Below are positions 1 through 10,800 of a DNA stretch of 22,051 nt, in pieces; position 1 is the stretch's first letter, and the number at the start of each line of letters is the position of its first letter. Under the pieces are notes generated by a model. That model did not search any database. It was not told the origin of the DNA and saw nothing but the letters and a program-made list of their open reading frames with translations. The DNA is from a virus. Both the position numbers and the translations under genes were made by a program. The stretch lies in the IMG/VR virus record IMGVR_UViG_3300017714_000201, positions 1 through 22,051 of that record. The stretch is one strand, 5' to 3'.

Positions 1-3000
1 GATATCTCAGAACCATCAGCACTAGTAGCAGAGGTTGTTCTAACCCTAGCAGACATCGTGGTGTTTTCTGGAGTAATGTTTCTTAGGTGTGGAGTGATGG
101 ACTCAAACTGAATGTTCTTAGATGCCTTCACTTTACTACCACCACCAAAACCAGAGTTGGTGAATACTTTATTACCCTCAATCTTGAGGTAATAATTATC
201 CAAAGTAATCTTACTATCGATAGAGTTGGTTACCGATGCGAAGTTATGCTCTTTGTTGATTCTTCTTAGAGATACGCCACCAAACTCATACTTTTGGATT
301 TCAGTATCAGTGGTGTAAGACTGAGAAAGTGTGCCGTCAATACCACGAGTTGTGATACCCGTTAGTACATTGTTACCAACACCCGTGTAAGCAACAATCT
401 CTTTGTTGATTAAAGCATAACCAGGATTGTCGGCGGTTACCTGAGCACCCTCAAAGAAGTTAAAGGTGGCACTATTACCAACACTAATGTTCTCGATAGA
501 ACTTGCGGCGTATCCAACAGTAATTGTTGTTGGAATCTGATCACCAACAGCACCAACAATTTTTACAGTATTGTTAGCAGCGTGCATACCGTGGTTACGC
601 GCCTGAACACGGAAGTGTGTTCCATCAAACTCATTGTTGTTGATTGTAGACGTAGTAGGATTGATGTTGGTCATTGCGGAAGCAATACCAGCAGCAGGAC
701 CAGCAGTAGGAACGTGTTGCAAATCAGAAGACGTGTTAAAGTCCTGACCAGTTACATTCGTTAGGCGGAAACTATTGGTGGAAGTGACAACTCCAACCGT
801 CAAGACTAGACTTCTGCCCAGTCCATCAGCACCAATCGTACCAGTTACGGTATCACCCACAGCATAACCTGTGCCAGTTGCGTTGACGCTTACGTTATCA
901 ACTGTTCCACCGGTTACAGTTACGATACCAGTTAGACCACTACCAGATCCAGTTTGAGTCTGGAATGTGATCGCTTGACCAGCACCATTGGGATAACCTA
1001 GACCAGCATTAGTGATGTTTAGTCCTGTACCGCCGATAGCGACAGGACCCAGTTTTGCCTCAACAAAACCTGAGGAGGTTCTACCAGACTGTTTAATCTC
1101 ACTACCAACAACTACAAATTCGTTAGTAACAGAAGATGACAGACCCAATGTTACCTTCTTAGAGAAGATCTCAATTGGATTGGGTTCTAGTAGATACTTA
1201 TCATTTTCAGAATCTAACTGAGGATTAAACATCTTCAGTGTTCCTTCACCAGTCGTAAACTTCGCTTTACGGGCAACATACTTGAGGTCTTCCAGTTGAG
1301 AAGCAGTCCACGTAGAAGCGTTCTGCGACTTGAATAGAGAACCTATTGAAGGTTGCTTATTAATAATGACTTTTTGCAGTTCTGGAAGATCCTTGGTGGA
1401 GATGTCTTCCTCACCCATACGAGCGATCCAGCAGTTGTAATCCTGAGTATCTGCCTTGATTACAAAAGCATACTCGCCAGTTTCAAGATATATTGGGAAA
1501 TCAAATATGAACGTTGTTGGTGTTTTACCATCCGAAGATGCTTTGACATCAACAGCATCTAGAACTTTAAATCCTAGAACCGTCATAGATGGATATCCAT
1601 TTACAACAGGCACAATTTCTACCATAACAGGAAGATTCTCACTCTTCGTAGCGAAGAAGAGATCTACAGATGTCATGAAGATGCCAGGTTGCTCGTCCAC
1701 TACAAATGATTGTGCTAGCGGGTCACCAGTGTCCATGTTCTCTTCTGGAGGTTCTGGTGGTGCTGGTGGTGGTGGTGGCGGTGGAGGTGGTCTCCTAATA
1801 ATCGTAGTTTCTACGATCAAGTCAGCACTAGATGTAAAGTTTGCTCTTGCTCTACTGGTAGGAATACCAGGAATGTTACTACGTTTTGCGGTTACCTCTG
1901 CTAGATTGGTACCATTTGAGAAGTTTGGATCTGTTGGAGGAATATGAATAGATCCAACTAGAGCACCGGTCTCGTCAGAAACTAGACGAACTTCGCCGAC
2001 AGTTGCCTCAGCACCACTGGTCTCACCGATCAGTTTCATGTCCTTAACGACACGACCATAGAAAGTTTCATTTGACTTTTGAGTCAAACTCTTAGTATCG
2101 ATGTTTAGTAGTGTTGTGGTATCGCTGTAGGATGATGAAATACCAGTATTATTGTATGGGTTGGTGTTAAAGAATGCTACAGGAGCATTATAAGGACCGT
2201 CCTTGTGGTTGGGAGAAGCAAGACGGAATTTGATCTCTGCGTTGCTTCCTTCGCCTCGTACAGTCTCACCAACCTGGAATGCACCCTTGACTGGGGATAC
2301 CTCTAGTAGTTTAGGAATAGCAAGTTTTCTGTTATTTGACATATCCTTGCTAGAGAACTCAGCGTTCATCTTAGTAGATGGTTTGAGTCTTGTAGCAACG
2401 AACTCGATATTCTGAGATCTTAGTTTTGGAACAGCAGATGTTTCAGTGATAACCTCAGTTTCACCAAATCCACCATCAACAGTTATAAATTCTCTTTCTA
2501 CCCAGTAATCCTCGGCAGGATTTAGTGACATCTTACCTGCCCAGGTAACAACATCAAATGGGTTTACATTTACCGCTCTACTGGCGAATGGTTGATTAAA
2601 GTCCTCAACCTCAGTGTAGTTCATGGTAACAAGATTACCAGACTTTCTTAGATTTGGAGAACCAATATCAGTGGCAAAGAATACGTCACCTGTAGGATCT
2701 GGAGTTCCGTTTAGACCGATAAGTGACTCAGAACCAACTAGAAGGTCTACACTATCAAAGTTGGCACGAGGAACCATGGTGCCATTCTCAATGTTATAAT
2801 TGAGTGATGGAACGGTCTTATCGGCAAGATTGAATGAACCAAAGTTATCAACAGCAAAACCAGTCTTAAACTTGTCTAGTCCAGTGTCTGGATCTTTGAC
2901 AGTTAGTGCTTGTGTCTTTGCTTCGAGTAGAGACAGTGTAGTTACAGTCTCTAGATTTTCGATTCTGTTCTCAAGGTTACCGATGTCAAGCATCGTGTAA

Positions 3001-6000
3001 CGTCTATTGGATCTATCCTCAATGTTGATATCGCGATTTACATCAAAAACATATGGAGCATATGTGATCTCAGCAAGTTCGAAGGAACCTGTTATACCTT
3101 CGGGGGCAGTAGGAGCAACAGAAGGTGTGCCCTCTACAAGAGTAAATGTTATATCTCTATTGAGGAATAGTCTGTCAACACGACCCAAGTAATGTCTATA
3201 ATCAAATGTGATGTTCTCATCACTTACTAAGATATTGGGAATGGACTGACCGTTAGAACTAAAGTTTCTAGACGACCACTCAAACGGCGATAGACTACCA
3301 CCATAATCGGCAACACGAGGTCTTAGGTCAATGACATCAGTGTTTTTGATACCATTAAACCCAGGAACCATATCGTATACATCAGCACTATAACTAGATG
3401 CGGTAATAATTTCACCACTATCATCAGACTCGACAACAAACTTATCAAAGAATACTCTGAGTTTTCTGGATGGTTCAGCAGCATTCTGTCTTCTTACAAG
3501 TCTACCAAAGTCAACAAACTCACGACGTTGACCACCATCAAGCATGAAACTTGCGGTAACTTCCTTATCACCAACGGAGGAAGAACTAATTTTAGCAACA
3601 ACACCACTTTCTGTGAACGTTACTTCTTCGTTTTTGACAAATACTTCAGGGTTCTCTTGGACAATACGAATACCGTTAGAACCATCTAGTTCCAAGATCG
3701 TAGCAGAAGCACCAGACACATTACCGATGATCTGCTCACCGATAATTAAATCGGTATTGTCAGAATTTGGACCGTTTAGACCTGTTAGCGTGATGCTAGG
3801 AATGATTGGGTCAGCAGTAGAAGAAGATTCGAATACCGCAAGAACTCTTGCTACATCTGCGGTGTTTAGAGAGATTTCTCTATCCTGAACACGTAGACCA
3901 TAAGCATTGTTGTAATCTAGTCCGTCCTGATTAGCAGTGCTAATACCAGAGTATTGATACTTGGACTTATTAACAATCAGGCTCTGGCAGCGACTTAGAA
4001 TCTTGTTCTTAGCAGTTACCTTGTTCTTTTGTTGTGTTGTTACAATAACTACATTAGATTCGCTGACAGTTAGACCAGAAAGAGTAGCACTTTTACCACC
4101 ACTGGTAATAACAAACTGATCACTCGTTAGTGGTTCGACGGTACCATCTTCATATAGAACTGTATAACGCTCTTCGTCAAATGGAGTGTATATGAAGTCG
4201 GTTCCGCTTAGTGATGGTAGAGAAGTTTGACCAGAACCATCAGTGCTTCTGCCACGGTATTCTATGCGAACAAATATGTCAGAACGAGTTAGATCTACAG
4301 ACTCAATAAACCTCTGTGGCATCTCAGCATAGAGATAACCACTTCTAGATCCACGTAGTCTTGGTGATACAACACTGATACCAGCAACGTTTACATTACC
4401 AGGTAGATCACCATCACATACACCGGCAACATCCTCAACTGTAGCAACAGTTAAACTATTTCCGCCGGTAGCAATAGAAGCAACACGGTTAAATCTAGTT
4501 CCACCATTACCACTGACATATGAGATAATATCTCCTTCCTTAATGCCTACAGACCAGTTACCAGAAGTACTGGTTACTGTAGTAGAGTTAAAATTAAATT
4601 GTTGAGAATATCTCTTTCTTTCTTCTAGAACGGTGTCAGCACTAAAGGTCTGAACACCGACTTCCTGACGAATAGACTTGGTGTCAGTGATGTCAAATTC
4701 TTTTACTGCGGTAATAATTCTACCATTATCTACACCATCGACAGCGATGGGTTCATCTACAATAAACTGACCAGCAGTTTGATGTAGTGTTAGAGTTGTT
4801 CCACTTTGAGAACGTAGGAAACCTCTAGAACCAGAACGCTTGCCTTCTACCAAGGCAGGTGCGGAGAGTGATAGTTCTTCGTTTAGAGTAATTTCTGTGT
4901 CTGTTTGGATATCAAACAGGAAGAGGTCAAAAGTAGATGAAGCGTCTACATATGCACCAGCAGAAAGTTTATAATCATAGACTCTAGCACGACCAACAGA
5001 TTGACCTGCTGCTGCATCCCTATCGGAACCTAGGCGCTGACTACGGAGATCAACATACCCTGTAGTCGCCATGCCTACGCTAGCACCTCCGTATACATTG
5101 TTTACACGAACTAAGTTACCTGCCTGGAAAGCAACGCTTTCTGCTTCTACTAGTCTGGTTTCTCTTGGTTTGTTAGCATCAACGTAGATGGAACCAGAGG
5201 TTGCTACCTCAAAACCTTTTACGTATGCCTTGCCAGGACCAACTTTGATAGAAACCATATCCTTAGTAGGATTATTTCCATCATCAGTTTGTTCGTTAGA
5301 GAAGAAAGCACCAAACTGAGAATGTCTGTCGTTTAGTGTTTCCTCTGCCTCGATTAGGAATGGCTCGATATAATAGTCGCCACTCTCGTCGTGAGTTCTA
5401 CGTGCTAGTTCTTTGGCAATTTCACTGTAGACCGTATTCTTTACAATCTTTTTGATCTCTCCTTTTTTAGTACGGAAGAGTTCAATAAAGTTCTGATCTT
5501 GGAAATTGTCAAGTGCTTTCTTAGAAAGAACTAGATTAATTTTTAAACGATCCGCACCAGGTGCGGTAAAGTTGGAGAACCCAGCAGCATTGTCGTATAG
5601 GCTGTCGTCTTCTACAGCAGTTACAACTTCTTCGACTACTTGGAATCCAACGCGATATGAAGGAGTATTTGTATACTGGTCAAGTAGGATAGTTTCAGAC
5701 TCAACTTGGACAAAGGCACCTCTTGCAAAGAATACACCTTCCTCAACAGCGAAAGCACTGGCAGTAGCAGTGGCATTGGTTAAAACACAAGTAGCAAAGT
5801 CAGAACCCGCCTCAATTGTGGTTGTTCCATAACTAAAGTCTGCCTCAGTTACCAGATTCTCGCCATCTGTAAAGTTTTGAGTCTCAAAATCTTCGGCATT
5901 AGACTTTTGATACTTAATATAAAGAGTTGTTACGTCTTCTGTAGACTCAGCAGCAGTAAGGACTTTCTTAACAACAGCAGTTACGCCAGACTGCTTACCA

Positions 6001-6302
6001 CGAATTTTTAGACCTATAACTTTGTCTAGGTATAGTTCTACAGGAACACCAAAAAACGCAGATTCTACCTTAACAGCATAATATCTCTCATCATAATTAA
6101 TAGATCCAGGGATGACCATGGATCCTTCTTTAAAAATATGACTACCAAATTTCTCAATCTGATCCTGTAGGATAGACTGTAAGGTAGTTAGTTCCCTTGC
6201 TTGAACCGGAGTTCCGGGTTTAAATAAAACCCTATTGAAATTTTTATTCGGATCAAAATCGTCAAAATAGGGGTTGACGTTTAGGTTGGTGTTCTGGGGC
6301 AT
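1..6302 (-). CDS. Giant DUF4815-type virion structural protein (3' end cut off by window edge)
   Basis: I read an uninterrupted frame of 2100 codons from ATG at 6302-6300 to the window edge; the C-terminus lies outside. The N-terminus (about residues 11-70) has the DUF4815 pattern: YFDDFDPNKNFNRVLFKPG, then VQARELTTLQ and HIFKEGSMVIPG. This family is typical of T4-like cyanophage virions. Residues 1505-1519 form a proline-rich hinge (nine consecutive Pro, then A-PP-E-PP), followed by DPLAQSFVVDE, after which the sequence has a different, jelly-roll-like character. Near the visible end are a G-x-G-Y repeat module (about 757-1056) and a module of the type NKEIVAYTG...TTRGIDGT (about 285-450), both also present in neighbouring genes. 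The start lies 1 nt after the gp8 stop, with no promoter motif between, so co-expression with gp8 is expected. Likely role (inference): peripheral baseplate or tail-fibre attachment protein. The family call is fairly sure; the function is not. Confidence 0.82.
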   Translation of the reverse strand, partial: MPQNTNLNVNPYFDDFDPNKNFNRVLFKPGTPVQARELTTLQSILQDQIEKFGSHIFKEGSMVIPGSINYDERYYAVKVESAFFGVPVELYLDKVIGLKIRGKQSGVTAVVKKVLTAAESTEDVTTLYIKYQKSNAEDFETQNFTDGENLVTEADFSYGTTTIEAGSDFATCVLTNATATASAFAVEEGVFFARGAFVQVESETILLDQYTNTPSYRVGFQVVEEVVTAVEDDSLYDNAAGFSNFTAPGADRLKINLVLSKKALDNFQDQNFIELFRTKKGEIKKIVKNTVYSEIAKELARRTHDESGDYYIEPFLIEAEETLNDRHSQFGAFFSNEQTDDGNNPTKDMVSIKVGPGKAYVKGFEVATSGSIYVDANKPRETRLVEAESVAFQAGNLVRVNNVYGGASVGMATTGYVDLRSQRLGSDRDAAAGQSVGRARVYDYKLSAGAYVDASSTFDLFLFDIQTDTEITLNEELSLSAPALVEGKRSGSRGFLRSQSGTTLTLHQTAGQFIVDEPIAVDGVDNGRIITAVKEFDITDTKSIRQEVGVQTFSADTVLEERKRYSQQFNFNSTTVTSTSGNWSVGIKEGDIISYVSGNGGTRFNRVASIATGGNSLTVATVEDVAGVCDGDLPGNVNVAGISVVSPRLRGSRSGYLYAEMPQRFIESVDLTRSDIFVRIEYRGRSTDGSGQTSLPSLSGTDFIYTPFDEERYTVLYEDGTVEPLTSDQFVITSGGKSATLSGLTVSESNVVIVTTQQKNKVTAKNKILSRCQSLIVNKSKYQYSGISTANQDGLDYNNAYGLRVQDREISLNTADVARVLAVFESSSTADPIIPSITLTGLNGPNSDNTDLIIGEQIIGNVSGASATILELDGSNGIRIVQENPEVFVKNEEVTFTESGVVAKISSSSVGDKEVTASFMLDGGQRREFVDFGRLVRRQNAAEPSRKLRVFFDKFVVESDDSGEIITASSYSADVYDMVPGFNGIKNTDVIDLRPRVADYGGSLSPFEWSSRNFSSNGQSIPNILVSDENITFDYRHYLGRVDRLFLNRDITFTLVEGTPSVAPTAPEGITGSFELAEITYAPYVFDVNRDINIEDRSNRRYTMLDIGNLENRIENLETVTTLSLLEAKTQALTVKDPDTGLDKFKTGFAVDNFGSFNLADKTVPSLNYNIENGTMVPRANFDSVDLLVGSESLIGLNGTPDPTGDVFFATDIGSPNLRKSGNLVTMNYTEVEDFNQPFASRAVNVNPFDVVTWAGKMSLNPAEDYWVEREFITVDGGFGETEVITETSAVPKLRSQNIEFVATRLKPSTKMNAEFSSKDMSNNRKLAIPKLLEVSPVKGAFQVGETVRGEGSNAEIKFRLASPNHKDGPYNAPVAFFNTNPYNNTGISSSYSDTTTLLNIDTKSLTQKSNETFYGRVVKDMKLIGETSGAEATVGEVRLVSDETGALVGSIHIPPTDPNFSNGTNLAEVTAKRSNIPGIPTSRARANFTSSADLIVETTIIRRPPPPPPPPPAPPEPPEENMDTGDPLAQSFVVDEQPGIFMTSVDLFFATKSENLPVMVEIVPVVNGYPSMTVLGFKVLDAVDVKASSDGKTPTTFIFDFPIYLETGEYAFVIKADTQDYNCWIARMGEEDISTKDLPELQKVIINKQPSIGSLFKSQNASTWTASQLEDLKYVARKAKFTTGEGTLKMFNPQLDSENDKYLLEPNPIEIFSKKVTLGLSSSVTNEFVVVGSEIKQSGRTSSGFVEAKLGPVAIGGTGLNITNAGLGYPNGAGQAITFQTQTGSGSGLTGIVTVTGGTVDNVSVNATGTGYAVGDTVTGTIGADGLGRSLVLTVGVVTSTNSFRLTNVTGQDFNTSSDLQHVPTAGPAAGIASAMTNINPTTSTINNNEFDGTHFRVQARNHGMHAANNTVKIVGAVGDQIPTTITVGYAASSIENISVGNSATFNFFEGAQVTADNPGYALINKEIVAYTGVGNNVLTGITTRGIDGTLSQSYTTDTEIQKYEFGGVSLRRINKEHNFASVTNSIDSKITLDNYYLKIEGNKVFTNSGFGGGSKVKASKNIQFESITPHLRNITPENTTMSARVRTTSATSADGSEI

Positions 6303-6303
6303 G

Positions 6304-7842
6304 TCAGAATTCTAGGACGATTTTGATATCTTCTCTTTGATTAGAAGCTCTGGTTACTTCAGGTCTGTTGTCAACGTAAATAATATCACCAGAGTATTTT
6401 TTGATCTCGGGCGAGGCAAGACCATCAGTAATAGACTGACCAAAATAGTAAGTCTTAGAGTTCACAGAGGTTGACACACCAGTAAAGGTGGTCTCAATGC
6501 CGACTGTTTCGGTTCCAGTCGTGGTTGTGACAACGATGTTGACGCTACCACCTGTCCCTGGAGTGCTCGTAAATTTATTTAGACGGTATCCATAAGTGGG
6601 GATTTGACCAGTAGCGGATTTAGTTGCAAGGTCTCTATCTTGCCAATAACGTAGGAATTTGGTTACTGGATCGTAAGAAATAATCTTACCGATGGCAGTA
6701 GAACCAATACCGATGGTTTGAGTTATCTCACCATCTACGGCAACACTCATCGTGCTTGTAGCAGCACCTGCTAGACGAATACCATAAACGCCGGAAGCAC
6801 TTGCAGCAGTCAGTAGGTTCGTGGTACCATGAACTTCGGGGTTCTTGATAACACCAATACGAGCAAACTGGTTACCAGTTGGGAAATCTGGATTTGTGGT
6901 GTCAGAGTTCTCAATTCTGGAATAAATTAGAACCTTGCTAGCACCTAGTTCACGGTAGATGTTAGCACCATGTCCACCAGGAGGAGGAATGATGACATCA
7001 AATACTGCGTTAGAACCCGTTACAACACTATCAAGATCAAGAGTAGCAAAAGTATAACCTGTCCCACCATTTGTTACCTGAACTGCGGTTGGTTTTCCGT
7101 TTACAAAAGTGACTGATGCCTCACCATCTTGACCATCACCACGAATAGGAACACTGTTTTTAGTGCCACTAAACTGATATGAGGCATTAGTTGTGTCTTT
7201 AATTACAACTGTCTCAATCTTACCCTCAACAGCAGCATCTCTAACGTCTGATACGTCAGTATTGCTGCTCCAGTTGGAAGGAACAGGAATATACTCAACA
7301 CTGTCAAATTTGACAATATCACCTGGTTTAATTGTATAGAGATATTTCCAAACATATCCGTCGCTTTCTAGACGTGGTTGTAGATCAGTGTGGGTGGGTT
7401 CTTCTAGCGATGCGATGCCCTTGCCGCTGTTGGAAGGATCTGCGCCGTTCGAAATACACTCATAAACTCGGAAGTCCGAGTTCATCACATGATAGTTTGT
7501 TTGATACAAACTCGACGAATTCGTCTGTGGAGACGGATTATTGATATCATAATCATGACGGTACATCTCATAGATGGTACCTGTAATCCAGGAGATCTTA
7601 CGGATGACACGCAGTGTGTCAGCAGCAGCGATCTTCTTCGCTGAAATCAAGGTATCATAGATATCGTCGTGATCGTCAAAGTTGTCGATCGGAGCAGGAG
7701 TATTAGTATTCCAGTCGGCTTCTACATCAGTCGCGTTAGGAAGACCAATGAACACATAATAACTACTATCAGTGGTAGAAATTCCACTGACAAAGTTAGA
7801 TGCATTCAACACCCTGATTTGATCAGTAATGATCGCTGGCAT
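6304..7842 (-). CDS. 8: Baseplate wedge subunit gp8
   Basis: The 512-residue product resembles T4 gp8, which forms dimers in the outer wedge together with gp7, gp10 and gp6. The clearest match is the middle-N-terminal block: FRVYECISN (about 124-132), GIASLEEPT (142-150) and DGYVWKYLYTIKPGD followed by EYIPVP (161-188). This parallels the T4 order of 'VYRC', 'DGYVWEYLF' and 'EYIVVP', which I recall from memory. T4 gp8 is about 334 residues. Part of the extra length is a glycine-rich module at about 240-285 with NGGTGYTF, shared with neighbouring giant proteins. The C-terminus (EIKKYSGDIIYVDNRPEVTR) closes the protein. An A/G-rich ribosome-binding sequence (AGAAGAGA) lies just before the ATG, and a CTAAATA motif lies about 21 nt upstream. 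The stop TGA is 1 nt before the DUF4815-type gene. Confidence 0.85.
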   Translation of the reverse strand: MPAIITDQIRVLNASNFVSGISTTDSSYYVFIGLPNATDVEADWNTNTPAPIDNFDDHDDIYDTLISAKKIAAADTLRVIRKISWITGTIYEMYRHDYDINNPSPQTNSSSLYQTNYHVMNSDFRVYECISNGADPSNSGKGIASLEEPTHTDLQPRLESDGYVWKYLYTIKPGDIVKFDSVEYIPVPSNWSSNTDVSDVRDAAVEGKIETVVIKDTTNASYQFSGTKNSVPIRGDGQDGEASVTFVNGKPTAVQVTNGGTGYTFATLDLDSVVTGSNAVFDVIIPPPGGHGANIYRELGASKVLIYSRIENSDTTNPDFPTGNQFARIGVIKNPEVHGTTNLLTAASASGVYGIRLAGAATSTMSVAVDGEITQTIGIGSTAIGKIISYDPVTKFLRYWQDRDLATKSATGQIPTYGYRLNKFTSTPGTGGSVNIVVTTTTGTETVGIETTFTGVSTSVNSKTYYFGQSITDGLASPEIKKYSGDIIYVDNRPEVTRASNQREDIKIVLEF

Positions 7843-7863
7843 TCTCTTCTAGACTTTTTTTGT

Positions 7864-7870
7864 TATTTAG
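7864..7870 (-). promoter_or_regulatory. Putative T4-type late promoter before gp8
   Basis: Reading the minus strand, CCTAAATAA ends 21 nt before the gp8 start. It shares TAAATA with the T4 late promoter TATAAATA, which is read by the phage sigma factor gp55. Its TAA is also the stop codon of the upstream 1043-residue gene. The same motif in the same position occurs before two other genes here, which argues against chance. It is assigned by pattern only. Confidence 0.55.
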
Positions 7871-10800
7871 GAGTAATCTATGGATAGATTTGTAGATCTA
7901 AAAATTGTAGGCGCAGTAGACAGTCCAGTTAGACCATCAGACGTGTTACAGGTGAACGCTAGACCGGTTCTGGAACCAGAACTAAATCTTGCCCAACTGA
8001 AGTCGCCATAGTAGTTACCAACACCAGACCCTAGACCGGTGAAGTTAAGACCGTGACCGGTCTCTACGTTTACGTGGATCCTCATTGAGGATGCTGTTCC
8101 TACCGGAGTAATATCCTCAATATGTCCAACTTGGAACACAGTATCTACGAAGTCAGAACAGGAACTAATCGCAACAGTACGATCTTGAGAAAGAGCAGTA
8201 ACACCACTACCAATATTAGAACGAGTAACTAGGAAATAGTCACCTGTAGCAATACCGGTCTTGAGGATACCACCAAATTCATTAACTCTTAGTTGAGAAT
8301 CTAGTGGGATGTGGAAGTTGAATTGGATTCCTCCCGCAGTAGTTCCGATACCAGTGATAATACCTTCGTCACCTGCGATAGTAATGCCTGATACAGTTTC
8401 AACTGGATTGATGAACGTAGTTGTACCAAATCCTGTATTGTTTTTGTCCTCGTCAATGATTTGGATCGCAAAGGACGTAGTATCTGGTGCCTCCGTTTTA
8501 CTAAAAACAAGGCTACCGCCACCAGTGTAGTACGTATTGTCTGTAGTACCCACACTTTGAATGAGGCGGGCGGATGGTCTGACTGCTGCTGCATATTCGG
8601 GTCTTGATTTGTTTACAACCCTACCCTCAATAAATTTGTCATCCTGCTGCTTACACCAGATGACTGGGCGGAGTGGCGATGTTTGATTAGAAATGCCTTC
8701 ATTAGTATATACGTTGGTTCTTAGAGTATCTCTGGATGTAAGAGCAGTAACTACACGATTTAACTGAGTAACTGGTGTAATCTGTTTACGATCCTTCATA
8801 ATTTTCAAGGTATCGCCAATCTTTACCGTATTCAGAGAACCTTCAGTAGATACATCAGAGTCAGTTCCACGATATAACATAATCTGCATGGATGTACCCG
8901 ATACAGGTGGTTCTGTAAACTCAATTTGAGTACCACCATCAAACACATACGATACATTTGGTTGTTGTAGTGTATCGTTTAGAAATACTAATAGATTAAA
9001 TTCTACATCAATAGGTACTGATGTCCCACCCTGAATACTTACAGGAATATTATTCTCTTTAATAGTGAAGACAGTCTTTCTGCCATCAAACTCAGAAGAG
9101 AAATCGTCTAGAATTTGTAGTTTACCAAATACCCAACCAGCAAACTCATCATCCTGAGTATTAGTTACTGTCCAAATAGCATTACGGAAAGTGGTGCCAA
9201 TACCAGTATTTGTTGGAATACCAGCGATACTTAGTTGCTCACCAATAGTAAATCCATATCCAACACTGTTAAGTGTAAATGATTGGATACTCAATCCAGC
9301 ACCAACTTCTACGGTCACAGAAGCACCGACACCAGTAGAACTAGAAATTAACTGAAAATCATCATACCCTACAGGTTCATCAATGGTAAGACGTGGAACG
9401 TCAGTCCAGGTGTAACCCACACCAACAGGACTCATAAAGATATCTTTTACGAATCCTCCTTCGACAGTAAATGTGCCAGCAGCGCCAGTCGTAGGATTTC
9501 CGCCATCGACAAAAACTCTATAAGTGGTTGGAGGATTTCTATATCCGCTGCCAGTGAATCCCATAGCAACAGTGACTGTTCCAAATCCGCTGACCACTGC
9601 GGTTCCGATTCCGGTCTGTCTGGGTTGATATCCATATCCTTGAGTGCTAGCAACAGAAACGATTTGACCCTTTCTTGGCAGTTTATTAGCGTTTACATCT
9701 GATAAACTTACAGTGTTTGTTGCGTTCCCTGTAAAAGCGACAGATGTAATACCAGTAGCAGAACCACCGATAAAGTTGTAATCGATTTCTGGTTTTTGGA
9801 AAATATTGTTTATTAGAATAGCACCATTATCAGTGGTGATTCCAGTGATATCAGTTCCGTTCTGGCGGATTGTAAATGTCTTTGCGATGCCAGTAAAGTT
9901 CTGAGCAACGTCGTCAATGATAATATTTCCAGTGTAGTCACTTCTGATGAATGATCTGCCTTGGAAAGAACTGCCATTAGCAGTATCAACAAAGACAACT
10001 CTATGTGTGCCAATACCAGCACTGGTCAAGGTAATACCAACGCCAGTTAGAGCATCACCTTTTGTATCCGCAAAACTAAAGTTGTTTATTGCGTTCTTAA
10101 TGATGAAATAATCTCTATTACCCTGTAGTGGTTCTGGTGGGTTAATAGATCTAAGTTTTACTTGAGATCCTGTTTGGAGGAAGTCGCTAATACCACTAAA
10201 ACTATCGGTAGTAACATTAACTTCAGAATCAGAAAATCTTAGGTCTTCTCTAATCCCACCAAAAGGAGTATCTACAAAAGTGACGGTATCGTCAATAATG
10301 TTATAGTCACCCTGTAAGAATTTGACCTCAGAACCTACGACATGAACATTTTGCTCAGTACCCAACCATGCTCTGTCAACAAATACATCATTGGCACTTC
10401 CATTGTATCCAACAACTTGGATACGCATGATCTCATCATCAATCTTTAGAAGATCATATGCTCTAAACGTGCCAACATCATGTAAAGAGATAACTCTGTT
10501 TAGAATTTGGTCTAGAGTAGTTCCAGCACCAACTCTTTCATAAACTGGGGACTGGATAATATTGTCTAGAGCAATGATACACTTAGTATTTTGCTTTCTC
10601 GCTGTAAAACTGTGTGTGGTTCCTGATCCAACCGCAGTTAGATTAATGATACCTCCGGTCAGAGCAAGTGCTTTCGTTGCTGCTACTTGAAATTTATTTT
10701 CTGCCGTTTTTACTGCAAATACTGTTTGTGGTAGTGTGGTACCACCACCGACCCCAGGACTAGAACTATCAATAGCAATCGGGGTAACATCCGATGTATA

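Noticed and set aside
1456-1947. Plus-strand open frame of 163 codons with a run of glycines
   Set aside because: It is antisense to the proline-rich hinge of the DUF4815-type gene; the glycine run is the complement of the CCN repeats. It has no ribosome-binding site or promoter, and the minus frame is continuous here.
3544-3888. Plus-strand open frame of 114 codons
   Set aside because: It is antisense to the DUF4815-type gene; serine- and threonine-rich antisense frames are expected opposite this codon usage.
6576-6582. CTAAATA motif on the minus strand inside gp8
   Set aside because: It lies in coding sequence (Leu-Asn-Lys) far from any gene start, so it is taken as chance.
8301-8594. Minus-strand open frame of 97 codons
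   Set aside because: It is an alternative frame inside the 1043-residue gene, with no conserved motif and no separate start signal.
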